Positions 43,270 through 51,369 of a stretch of DNA of 64,000 nucleotides are shown here, piece by piece. This DNA comes from Burkholderiaceae bacterium (GTDB taxonomy: Bacteria > Pseudomonadota > Gammaproteobacteria > Burkholderiales > Burkholderiaceae_E): the NCBI GenBank assembly GCA_016710525.1, contig JADJVQ010000030.1, positions 14,256 to 78,255 on the forward strand. The letters run 5' to 3'. The translations under genes and the position numbers were made by a program. Position 1 is the stretch's first letter. Each line of letters begins with the position of its first letter. The notes beneath the pieces were generated by a model. The model saw only the letters and a program-made list of their open reading frames with translations. It ran no database searches and was not told where the DNA came from.

Positions 43270-46200
43270 CAGGAACCTGCCCCGGCGCTGCCGGCAGCCG
43301 GAGCGGCCAGCGGATCGACGGCGGGTCTGCCCGCGCCCGCCGCCGCGGCATCATGCGCAGGGGCGCCGCCGCCCTCATGCCCGGGCGGGACGACGATGCG
43401 CCGGCGGCGCGCCAGCAGGGTGTAGACCGTGGGAACCACGAACAGCGTCAGCACGGTGCCCAGGCTCATACCGCCCACGATGACCATGCCGATCTGACGG
43501 CGGCTCTCGGCCCCGGCACCCGAGGCCAGCGCCAGTGGCACTGCGCCCAGCACCATCGCACCGGTCGTCATCAGGATGGGACGCAGACGCAGGCTGGCCG
43601 CCTCGATCACAGCCGAGAAGGTTTCGCGGCCCTCGTCACGCAGCTGATTGGAGAATTCGACGATCAGGATGCCGTGCTTGGTGATCAGGCCCACCAGGGT
43701 GATCAGGCCGATCTGGCTGTAGACATTCATGGTGCCGCCGGTCCACTGCAGCAGCGCCAGCGCACCGGTCATCGACAGCGGCACCGTCAGCATGATGATC
43801 AGCGGATCGACGAAGCTCTCGAACTGCGCCGCCAGCACCAGGTAGATGAAGGCCAGCGCCAGCATGAATGTGACCAGCAAGGCCGACGAGGACAGCTTGA
43901 ACTCGCGGGTCTGGCCGTTGTAATCGACCGCGTACCCGGGCTTGAGATGCTTGCGCGCGGACTCTTCGAGGAAGTCGACCGCCTCGCCCAGCGACGTGCC
44001 CGCCGCCAGGTTGGCGGTGATGGTGACCGCGCGACGCTGTCCGAAGTGGTTGAGCTCGCGTGCTGCCACCGCCTCCCGCGCACTGACCAGGCTGGACAGA
44101 GGCACCATGGCGTCGCCGCGGGCGCGCACGAAGATGTTGGAGATGTCCCCCGGAGTCGTGCGCTTGGCCGGGTCGACCTGCACGATCACGTCGTACTGTT
44201 CACCTTCGCGCTTGAAGCGGGTCACCTGCCGGCCGCCCAGCGAGGTTTCGAGCGAACGGCCAATCGATTCGACCGGTATCCCGGAATCGGCGGCCCGGTC
44301 ACGGTCGATACGCACCTTGATCTCGGGCTTGTTCAGCTTGAGGTCGCTGTCGACCCCTTGCAGCCGGGGATCGCGCTGCAGTTCGGCCAGCATGGGCGCG
44401 ATCACCTGCTGCATGCGCTCGTGCGTGTCGGAGGTGAGGATCACGAAATTGATCGGACGCTCGCGCGGCGACTGGCCCAGCGACGCCGGCGCGATCGCGA
44501 ACGCCAGCACGCCGGGAATCGCCAGCAGCTTGGGCTGCAGTTCCTTGATGATGTCGGGCACGCGGCGCTCGCGCGCGTCCCAGTCGACCAGCCGGGTGAA
44601 CGTGATGCCCTGGGAGACGGTCGGAGAGCCCGCAACGACGAAGATCCGGTCGGCCTCCTTGACGGTGCCCAGGAGCGATTCGAGCTGGCGCGCGTACTTC
44701 CGGGTGTACTCCACCGAAGCGCCGTCGGGACCGTTGAAGATGCCGACGATGGTGGACCGATCCTCGATCGGGGCGAGCTCGCGCTTCATGCCGGTGAACA
44801 GGACATAGCTGGCACCGCCCACGCAAACCCCGACCACGATCACCAGCCAGCGCTGGCGCAGCGTGAATCGCAGCATCGCGGTATAGCCGCGCACCATCGC
44901 GCCCATCACCGTGTCGACGCCGCGCACGAAGAAATTGGGCTTCGGATTGTGCTTGAGCAGCACCGAACACATCATCGGCGACAGCGTGAGCGCGACGAAT
45001 CCGGACACCAGCACCGCGCCGGCGAGGGTCAGCGCAAATTCGATGAACAGGCGGCCGGTGCGCCCGGTGGTGAAGGCCACCGGCGCATACACCGCGGCCA
45101 GCGTGAGCGTCATCGCGACCACCGCGAAGCCAACTTCGCGCGCACCGCGAAAGGCCGCCTCCTTGGGCGCCATGCCCGATTCGATGTGCCGGTAGATGTT
45201 CTCGAGCACGACGATCGCATCGTCGACGACCAGGCCGATCGCCAGCACCAGCGACAGCAGGGTGAGCGTATTCAGCGAGAAGCCGGCCGCGAGCATGATC
45301 GCGCAGGAGCCGATCAGGCAGACCGGAATGGTGACCAGCGGAATGAGGCTGGCGCGCACCGTCCCGAGGAAAAGGAAGATCACCAGCGCCACCAGGACCA
45401 CCGCTTCGCCGATGGTCTTGTACACGGACTGGATCGAACGGTCGATGAACAGCGTGTTGTCGTTGGCGATGTCGACGGAGATGCCGGGCGGCAGGTCGGC
45501 GCGGATCTTGGGCAGTTCGGCGCGCAGCGCGTTGGCCAGGGTCAGGGGATTGGCGGTGGCCTGCTTGATGACCCCCAGCGAAATGGCGTTGCGCCCGTTG
45601 AAGCGCACGTTGGTACGCTCGTTCAATGGGGCGAGTTCGACCCGCGCGACCTCCTTGATGCGCACCGGATAGCCATTGACGCTGCGCACGACCACGTCCT
45701 CGAATTCGGACACGCGCTGCAGGTCGGTTTGCGACACCACGGTGAATTCGCGCTGCGAACTTTCGATCCGGCCCGAGGGCACCTCGACGTTCTGGCGGCG
45801 CAAGGCATCTTCGACATCGCCCGGCGTCAGGCGATAGCCGGCAAGGCGGTCGGGGTCGAGCCAGATGCGCATCGCGTACTTGCGCTCGCCGAACACCCGT
45901 ACGTCGGCCGCACCGGGAAGGGTCTGCAGCTTCGGCTTGATGAAGCGGTTGGCGATGTCGGAGACTTCGAGCGCCGATCGGGACTCACTGGAGAAGGCCA
46001 GCCAGATGATCGGGTTGGCGTCGGCCTCGACCTTGGCGACGACCGGTTCGTCGACCTCCTGGGGCAGCCGCGCGCGAACCCGCGCGACCCGATCGCGCAC
46101 ATCGGCTGCCGCGCCGTCGGGATCGCGGTCGAGGCGAAAGCGCACGGTGATCTGGCTCTGCTCGGAACGCGAGATCGACGTCAGCACGTCGACGCCTTCG

Positions 46201-46421
46201 ATGCCCGCGATCGAGTCTTCCAGCGGCTTGGTGACCTGCGACTCGATGATGTCGGCCGAGGCGCCCAGGTACTTGACTTCGACGGTGACGACGGGCTCGT
46301 CGATCTTGGGGTATTCGCGCACGGTCAGTCGCGAATACGAGACCAGCCCGAGCAGCACGATGACCAGCGAAAGCACCGTCGCAAAGACGGGCCGCTTGAT
46401 GCAGATGTCGGAAATCACCAT
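43269..46421 (-). CDS. RND-family efflux transporter, HAE1-type inner-membrane subunit
   Basis: 1050 residues from the ATG at 46421 (AGGAG-type Shine-Dalgarno), with the standard N-terminus MVISDICIKRPVFATVLSLV. Twelve membrane helices and two large periplasmic loops are present. LVLAIGLVVDDAIVVLENIY, GREVGFAVVAMTLTLAAVYA-like AREVGFAVVAMTLTLAAVYA, and FEVIRGLVALTLSPMMCSVL-like FVALTLSPMMCSVLLKHNP are RND motifs. It is the proton-driven pump of a tripartite drug or solvent exporter with the membrane-fusion protein encoded upstream; the outer-membrane channel is not in the window. It runs into dnaQ by one base. Confidence 0.92.
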   Translation of the reverse strand: MVISDICIKRPVFATVLSLVIVLLGLVSYSRLTVREYPKIDEPVVTVEVKYLGASADIIESQVTKPLEDSIAGIEGVDVLTSISRSEQSQITVRFRLDRDPDGAAADVRDRVARVRARLPQEVDEPVVAKVEADANPIIWLAFSSESRSALEVSDIANRFIKPKLQTLPGAADVRVFGERKYAMRIWLDPDRLAGYRLTPGDVEDALRRQNVEVPSGRIESSQREFTVVSQTDLQRVSEFEDVVVRSVNGYPVRIKEVARVELAPLNERTNVRFNGRNAISLGVIKQATANPLTLANALRAELPKIRADLPPGISVDIANDNTLFIDRSIQSVYKTIGEAVVLVALVIFLFLGTVRASLIPLVTIPVCLIGSCAIMLAAGFSLNTLTLLSLVLAIGLVVDDAIVVLENIYRHIESGMAPKEAAFRGAREVGFAVVAMTLTLAAVYAPVAFTTGRTGRLFIEFALTLAGAVLVSGFVALTLSPMMCSVLLKHNPKPNFFVRGVDTVMGAMVRGYTAMLRFTLRQRWLVIVVGVCVGGASYVLFTGMKRELAPIEDRSTIVGIFNGPDGASVEYTRKYARQLESLLGTVKEADRIFVVAGSPTVSQGITFTRLVDWDARERRVPDIIKELQPKLLAIPGVLAFAIAPASLGQSPRERPINFVILTSDTHERMQQVIAPMLAELQRDPRLQGVDSDLKLNKPEIKVRIDRDRAADSGIPVESIGRSLETSLGGRQVTRFKREGEQYDVIVQVDPAKRTTPGDISNIFVRARGDAMVPLSSLVSAREAVAARELNHFGQRRAVTITANLAAGTSLGEAVDFLEESARKHLKPGYAVDYNGQTREFKLSSSALLVTFMLALAFIYLVLAAQFESFVDPLIIMLTVPLSMTGALALLQWTGGTMNVYSQIGLITLVGLITKHGILIVEFSNQLRDEGRETFSAVIEAASLRLRPILMTTGAMVLGAVPLALASGAGAESRRQIGMVIVGGMSLGTVLTLFVVPTVYTLLARRRRIVVPPGHEGGGAPAHDAAAAGAGRPAVDPLAAPAAGSAGAGS

Positions 46422-46438
46422 GGTCGGGCTCCTGGGTC

Positions 46439-47759
46439 TCAGCCGGCCGGCTTGGCGACCGGCGCGGCGGGATCGCGCGGGGTCCCCTGCGCGGCCCCTG
46501 CGGGCTTGGCGTCGGTGCTCAGCGGGGGGGGCGCGCGCCGGGCCGGCCGATGGCGTGCCGGCGGCCGGGGGCGCACCGGCAGGGCCGCCCGGCGCCCGAC
46601 GGCCAGGCTCGACCACCCGCACTTCGAGCCCGTCCCTGGGCAGCTTGAGCTGGCCCGCCGTCACGACGAGGTCACCGGCGCTGAGGCCGGCGAGGATCTC
46701 GACCCGGCCGCTCTTGCGGATGCCGGTCTGCACCTTGGTGCGCATCGCCTTGCCGTTGTCGATTCGATAGACGAAGTTGTCGGCGCCGATCGGCAGGATC
46801 GCTTCCTCGGGCACGACCACCGCGGTCGGCTTGTCCTGGAGCGTGATGCGCGCCTTCGCGAACATGCCGCTGCGCAGGCTGCCGTCGGTGTTGGACAGGC
46901 GCCCCCGCGCCAGGACCGAGCGGCCGTTGGAATCGATCTGGGAATCGAGCGCATCGAGCACGGCTCGATACTGCCTGCCGGGAAACGCGTCCACCGACAG
47001 CATGATGACCTGGCCGCGGCGCAGCTGACCGAGGTAGCGTTCGGGCAGGCGCAGATCGACCTTCATGCTGGAGACATCCTCGAGCACGACCAGTTCGGCG
47101 CCGTCTTTGACGAAGTCGCCCAGGCTGACGTTGCGCAAGCCCAGCACGCCCGCGAAGGGTGCCGCGATGCGGGTCTTGGCCAATTGCGCCTCGGCCAGCT
47201 GCAGCCGCGCCTCCTGCACCTTGAGGTTGGCCGCCGCCTGGTCACGGGCGCTGGAACTGACGAAGTTGCGCTTGGCCAGATCTTCGGTGCGTTCGAAGCT
47301 GGTCTGAGCGAGGCTCAGTTCGGCGCGGCTCTGTTCGGCCTGGGCCGCCAGCACCGATCCGTCGAGCTCGATCAGCGGTGCGCCGCGGGGCACACGGGCC
47401 CCGTCGCTGAACCCGATCTTGACGATGCGTCCGGCGATCTCGGGCTTCATGACGACGGTTTCGTTGGCGCGCAGATTGCCCACCGCGGAGATCTCGTCGG
47501 CCAGCGCCACGTGCTCGGCCTTGCTCGCCTCGACCCCGATCGGCCCGCGCGGCCCCTTGGCGGCGCCATCGGCAGATTTGCCCGGACCTTTGGACTCGGT
47601 CCCCTCGCCCGACTTGCCGGCCGCCCGGCCGGCAGCGGGGTCGGCCTTGCCGCCGATTTCGAGCGCTGACGACTGCCCGCCCCGGTTATAGGAGTAGCCC
47701 CACCAGCCCGCGCCAGCCAGCCCCGCGAGCGCCGCCGCCACCACGAAAAATCGTTTCAT
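46439..47759 (-). pseudogene. RND efflux membrane-fusion protein (HlyD/AcrA type), frameshifted near C-terminus
   Basis: About 439 residues when repaired. A membrane anchor (MKRFFVVAAALAGLAGAGWW) is followed by a lipoyl half and alpha-helical hairpin (NLRANETVVMKPEIAGRIVK, then VLAAQAEQSRAELSLAQTSF), the barrel (RIAAPFAGVLGLRNVSLGDF) and the C-terminal membrane-proximal domain. The reading frame slips in a run of eight G at 46524-46531 and then reads straight into the RND gene, which makes the two look fused. With seven G, translation stops at a TGA at 46441-46439 just before the RND ribosome-binding site. I therefore treat fusion as an artefact. The pair form one operon. Confidence 0.82.
46524..46531. 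repeat. Homopolymer of eight G that fuses the MFP and RND reading frames
   Basis: The run lies in the Ala/Pro-rich C-terminal tail of the membrane-fusion protein. Eight G gives an open frame into the RND gene, while seven gives the expected stop. Seven is the natural expectation from operon structure. Real slippage (contingency-type switching) cannot be excluded. Confidence 0.75.
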
Positions 47760-47880
47760 CCGCCCTCTCTCCGAACCGGCCAATCTAGCACAGCCTGGGT
47801 CGCCGTTCCGTGCAACCTGACTCGCGATTTTGAGGTATTGCTACCATCGAAGTCCGTTTCAGAATGCACGTCCCGCCGCG

Positions 47881-49077
47881 ATGCCAGCCTTCCCCCCTGA
47901 GATCCCTTTCGCCCGTCTGGCCGTCCGGAACCTGCCGGTTTCCCGCATCCGCGAAGTGGCCAACGCCGGCATCGGCAACCCGGATGTGCTCGCATTCTGG
48001 TTCGGCGAGCCCGACGGCGTCACCCCCGCGTTTATCCGGAGTGCCGCGGCCGCCGCCCTGGACGCGGGCAGCACTTTCTATTCGCACAACCTGGGGATCG
48101 CGCCGCTGCGCGAGGCCTTGTCGCGCTACCTCGGGCGCTGGCATCGACCGGTGTCCGCCGAGCGCATCGCCGTGACGAGCGCCGGCGTCAATGCGCTGAT
48201 GCTGGCCGCGCAGCTGATCATCTCGCCCGGCGACCGGGTGGTGGCGGTCGTTCCCCTGTGGCCGAACGTGACCGAGATCCCGCGCATCCTGGGCGCCGAG
48301 GTCGAACGGGTGCCGCTGCATCCCGATGCCCAGGGCCGCTGGGTGCTCGACCTCGAGCGTCTGCTGCAGGCGATGACGCCCGGCACCCGCGCGGTCATCA
48401 TCAATTCACCCGGCAATCCGACCGGCTGGGTAATGCCGAAAGCCGACATGAGCGTGCTGCTAGACCATGCACGTCGCATGGGTATCTGGATCATCTCGGA
48501 CGAAGCCTACGAGCGACTGGTGTTCAACGACGACCCGCAGGCCGATGGCAGGTTCTGCGCGCCCTCCCTGCTCGATATCGCCGACCCGCAGGATCGCGTC
48601 ATCGTGGCGAATACGTTCTCGAAGGCCTGGCAGATGACCGGCTGGCGCCTGGGCTGGCTGGTGGTCCCGCCCAGCCTGCTGGACGATCTGGGCAAGCTGA
48701 TCGAGTTCAACACCTCCTGCGCGCCCGGCTTCGTGCAGCAGGCGGCCGTCGCTGCACTGGAGGACGGCGAACCCCATGTGCGCGCCTTCGTGCAAGAGCT
48801 GCGGCTGCGTCGCGATACGCTGCTGGCGGCGCTGGCAACGGTCGATGGCCTGTCGGTCGGCAGCCCTGAAGGCGCGATGTACCTGTTCTTCAAGGTGAGC
48901 GGCGTGCTCGACAGCCTGGCACTGGCCAAGGATCTCGTGCGCGAGGCCGGGCTCGGGCTGGCACCCGGGTCGGCTTTCGGGCCGGAAGGCGAAGGCTATC
49001 TGCGCTGGTGCTTCGCCAAACCGGCGCCGATGCTCGAGGAAGGCGCCCGGCGCCTGCGCGCGCATCTGCAGCGCTGA
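47881..49077 (+). CDS. Class I/II pyridoxal-phosphate aminotransferase
   Basis: 398 residues. Family motifs: FWFGEPDGVTPAFIRSAAAA, TSAGVNALMLAAQLII, NSPGNPTGWVMPKADM, ISDEAYERLVF and the Schiff-base Lys in VIVANTFSKAWQMTGWRLGW. The N-terminal FGEPD motif and the SKAWQMTGWR loop suggest the large group of aspartate-like or valine-pyruvate-like aminotransferases; substrate unassigned. It sits in the divergent gap from the efflux pump (start 47881, 122 bp from the MFP start), and its stop is 2 bp from the convergent rnhA stop. Confidence 0.9.
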   Translation: MPAFPPEIPFARLAVRNLPVSRIREVANAGIGNPDVLAFWFGEPDGVTPAFIRSAAAAALDAGSTFYSHNLGIAPLREALSRYLGRWHRPVSAERIAVTSAGVNALMLAAQLIISPGDRVVAVVPLWPNVTEIPRILGAEVERVPLHPDAQGRWVLDLERLLQAMTPGTRAVIINSPGNPTGWVMPKADMSVLLDHARRMGIWIISDEAYERLVFNDDPQADGRFCAPSLLDIADPQDRVIVANTFSKAWQMTGWRLGWLVVPPSLLDDLGKLIEFNTSCAPGFVQQAAVAALEDGEPHVRAFVQELRLRRDTLLAALATVDGLSVGSPEGAMYLFFKVSGVLDSLALAKDLVREAGLGLAPGSAFGPEGEGYLRWCFAKPAPMLEEGARRLRAHLQR

Positions 49078-49079
49078 CT

Positions 49080-49544
49080 TCAGCTCGCCGACGAGGACGC
49101 GCCCCCGACCCCTCGATTGGCGAGCGCGTCGGCCCGCTCGTTCTCGACATGCCCGTTGTGCCCGCGCACCCATCGCCACGAGACCGTGTGCAGCGCAACG
49201 AGCGAGTCGAGTTCGCGCCAGAGGTCGGCATTCTTGACCGGCTTGCGATCGGAGGTCAGCCAGCCGCGCACCTTCCAGCCTTTGATCCATTCCGAGATGC
49301 CCTTCTGGACGTACTGCGAATCGGTGTGCACGACCGCCCGGCTGGGCCGCTTGAGCGCCTCGAGTGCGCGGATCACGGCGGTGAGTTCCATGCGGTTGTT
49401 GGTCGTGAGGCGCTCGCCGCCGAAGAGCTCGCGCTCGTGTGCGCCGGCGCGCAGCAGCGCGCCCCATCCGCCGGGGCCCGGATTGCCTTTGCAGGCCCCA
49501 TCGGTGTAAATGTCGATCGTGTCGGGTTCGGTCTTTTCGGTCAT
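49080..49544 (-). CDS. rnhA: Ribonuclease HI
   Basis: 154 residues. Catalytic residues are all visible: Asp15 (YTDGACKGNPGPGGWG), Glu53 (NNRMELTAVIRAL), Asp75 (HTDSQYV) and Asp139 (NERADALA), with His129 in the RGHNGH loop. It removes RNA from RNA-DNA hybrids in replication and repair. It follows the methyltransferase gene by 17 bp on the same strand, so the two are likely co-transcribed, and its 3' end meets the convergent aminotransferase gene. Confidence 0.97.
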   Translation of the reverse strand: MTEKTEPDTIDIYTDGACKGNPGPGGWGALLRAGAHERELFGGERLTTNNRMELTAVIRALEALKRPSRAVVHTDSQYVQKGISEWIKGWKVRGWLTSDRKPVKNADLWRELDSLVALHTVSWRWVRGHNGHVENERADALANRGVGGASSSAS

Positions 49545-49560
49545 GGACGAATCGTAGCGT

Positions 49561-50391
49561 TCAATCGGGACGGTGCATCGAGGCTGCCCGCACAGGCGTG
49601 TCGATCGGCTCATTGGCCGCGGGCACGATCCGTGCCCCCGCGACCACTGCCGGCGCGTTGGCCGGCCGCAGCCGCCGCACCGGACCGACCAGCCGCATCG
49701 AATGGACCCGCTTGACAGCGGACAGGGAGTAGATCGCGCCGCAGATCGGCCACCAGCGATCACCGGCATTCTCGAAGAACCGGGTACGTTCCAGCCAGGC
49801 CTCGGTCCGGCAGGGCGGACGATAACAGCCATAGTGAACACGGTCGGGCTCGAACGAGAGCAGCTTGAGCCAGTCGCGAAGCCGGGGTGGCGCGATGAAA
49901 TGCCCTTCGCGCGGCAGGAACGGCCGCAGCGGGCCGCGCAGCAGCACCTGGCGTGCACCCCACAAACTGATGGGGTTCAGGCCGGTGACAATCACCCGGC
50001 CCTCAGGGCGCAGCACCCGGTCGACCTCGCGCAGCACCTCGTGAGGATCGGCCGCGAACTCGAGCACGTGGGGCAGCACGATCAGGTCCAGGGTCTGGCT
50101 GCCGAACGGCAGTTCGCCAAAATGCGAGATCCGCACGGTCGCCACGCCATTCTCGTGCGCATCGGCCGCGACCTGGGCCTCGTCCAGATCGGCCTGGGCC
50201 CGGGCATGGATCCGGCTGGACATCCGGCTGGCCCGCAGGCAATCGAGCTGGGGCAGTCCGCACTGAACCGCGTAAAACCCGAACACGTCGTCGACCAGCC
50301 GGTCGTACTCCTGCTGCTCCCAGGCCAGCATGTACCGGCCGGGGGCGGAATTCAGCCAGCTATTCCAGTGATCGGCCGCCTGGGAGCTCAT
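49561..50391 (-). CDS. Class I SAM-dependent methyltransferase (UbiE/BioC-like)
   Basis: 276 residues. The methyltransferase core is clear at about 110-160: ELPFGSQTLDLIVLPHVLEF, then LREVDRVLRPEGRVIVTGLN and SLWGARQVLLRG. The usual N-terminal GxGxG SAM loop is degenerate, as in the betaproteobacterial family always found next to rnhA and gloB. The substrate is not known. The ATG at 50391 has the conserved opening MSSQAADHW; a GTG at 50397 is in frame. It is divergent from gloB. Confidence 0.85.
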   Translation of the reverse strand: MSSQAADHWNSWLNSAPGRYMLAWEQQEYDRLVDDVFGFYAVQCGLPQLDCLRASRMSSRIHARAQADLDEAQVAADAHENGVATVRISHFGELPFGSQTLDLIVLPHVLEFAADPHEVLREVDRVLRPEGRVIVTGLNPISLWGARQVLLRGPLRPFLPREGHFIAPPRLRDWLKLLSFEPDRVHYGCYRPPCRTEAWLERTRFFENAGDRWWPICGAIYSLSAVKRVHSMRLVGPVRRLRPANAPAVVAGARIVPAANEPIDTPVRAASMHRPD

Positions 50392-50402
50392 CGCCACACG
50401 CC

Positions 50403-50408
50403 TATAAT
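50403..50408 (+). promoter_or_regulatory. Candidate -10 box for gloB
   Basis: TATAAT, a perfect -10 hexamer, with CTGGGA (3 of 6 to TTGACA) 17 bp upstream. It lies in the 58-bp divergent gap between the methyltransferase start and gloB, 41 bp before the gloB GTG at 50450. Confidence 0.45.
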
Positions 50409-50449
50409 CAAGATCTGTGACGCATTGCGCATTTCAACGAGCCTCATCC

Positions 50450-51277
50450 GTGTCCGATTCCATTGAATTTTGCCCCGAGCCGCATGCCCGGGTGCTGACT
50501 GTGCCCGCCTTCAGCGACAACTACTTGTGGCTGATCCGCGGTGCCGACGGACGCCAGGCCGCTGTCGTCGACCCCGGCGATGCTGCGGCCATCCAGACCG
50601 TGCTCGATTCCGAAGGACTCACGCTCGCGGCGATTCTACTCACGCACCACCATGCCGACCATGTCGGCGGCGTGCCGGCGCTTCGCCAGGCCTGGGGATG
50701 CCCGGTCTTCGGCCCGCGCGCCGAAGCGATTCCCGGGGTCGACCATCCGCTTGACGCAGGCGACTCCATTCGCCTGGACGCGCTGGATCTGCAATTCGAC
50801 GTGATCGCGGTACCCGGCCACACGCGCGGGCACATCGCCTATTTCACCCGCCAGCTCGGTCCCGATGCCCGGCCGGCTCTGTTCTGCGGCGACACGCTGT
50901 TTGCGGGCGGATGCGGCCGGCTGTTCGAGGGCACACCGGCCCAGATGCTGGACTCCCTGGACAGGCTGGCCGCGCTGCCGGGCGAAACCCTGGTCTACTG
51001 CGCCCATGAATACACAGTGTCCAACCTGACCTTCGCCCGGGCGGTCGAACCGGGCAATCAGGCACTGGCCACCCGGCTCGAGCAGGCGCTGTCCCGCCGG
51101 GCCGAGGGCAAAGCCACCGTGCCGGGTCAGCTGGCGGCCGAGCGCGCCACCAACCCTTTCCTGCGCGCCGACCAGCCTTCGGTCAAGGCCGCGGCGGCGG
51201 GACGCCTGGGCGCCGCCCCCGCTGACACCGTCGGCAGCTTCGCCGCCATCCGCGAGTGGAAAAACGTCTTCCGCTAG
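50450..51277 (+). CDS. gloB: Hydroxyacylglutathione hydrolase (glyoxalase II)
   Basis: 275 residues from a GTG at 50450. The MBL metal motif is THHHADH (65-71), followed by CGDTLFAGGCGRLFEGTPAQ, CAHEYTVSNLTFARAVEPGN and NPFLR near the end, all diagnostic of glyoxalase II. The enzyme hydrolyses S-lactoylglutathione to lactate and glutathione, finishing methylglyoxal detoxification. An earlier in-frame GTG at 50417 would add an unconserved leader. It is divergent from the methyltransferase and followed by mltD. Confidence 0.94.
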   Translation: MSDSIEFCPEPHARVLTVPAFSDNYLWLIRGADGRQAAVVDPGDAAAIQTVLDSEGLTLAAILLTHHHADHVGGVPALRQAWGCPVFGPRAEAIPGVDHPLDAGDSIRLDALDLQFDVIAVPGHTRGHIAYFTRQLGPDARPALFCGDTLFAGGCGRLFEGTPAQMLDSLDRLAALPGETLVYCAHEYTVSNLTFARAVEPGNQALATRLEQALSRRAEGKATVPGQLAAERATNPFLRADQPSVKAAAAGRLGAAPADTVGSFAAIREWKNVFR

Positions 51278-51290
51278 AAAAAATTCCCGC

Positions 51291-51319
51291 TTGACCTGGC
51301 CGGCGCCCTGAAATAGCAT
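51291..51319 (+). promoter_or_regulatory. Sigma-70 promoter for mltD
   Basis: TTGACC (51291-51296) and TAGCAT (51314-51319) with a 17-bp spacer, in the 92-bp gap between gloB and mltD, 50 bp upstream of the mltD start. This is the best-matched promoter in the window. Confidence 0.65.
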
Positions 51320-51369
51320 CGCGCGTCGGCTCGGTTTTCAAATAAGAATCAGCAACTTAGGAGAGACCG

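Noticed and set aside
43353..47669. A 1438-codon open frame on the plus strand opposite the efflux-pump genes
   Set aside because: It mirrors the codon structure of the real RND and fusion-protein genes; the product is Arg/His/Gly/Gln-rich with no domain. High-GC genes commonly leave such open antisense frames.
43269..47783. A single fused MFP-RND protein of 1504 residues
   Set aside because: A normal stop, Shine-Dalgarno and RND start appear if the G run is seven instead of eight; the joining segment is out of character for either protein.
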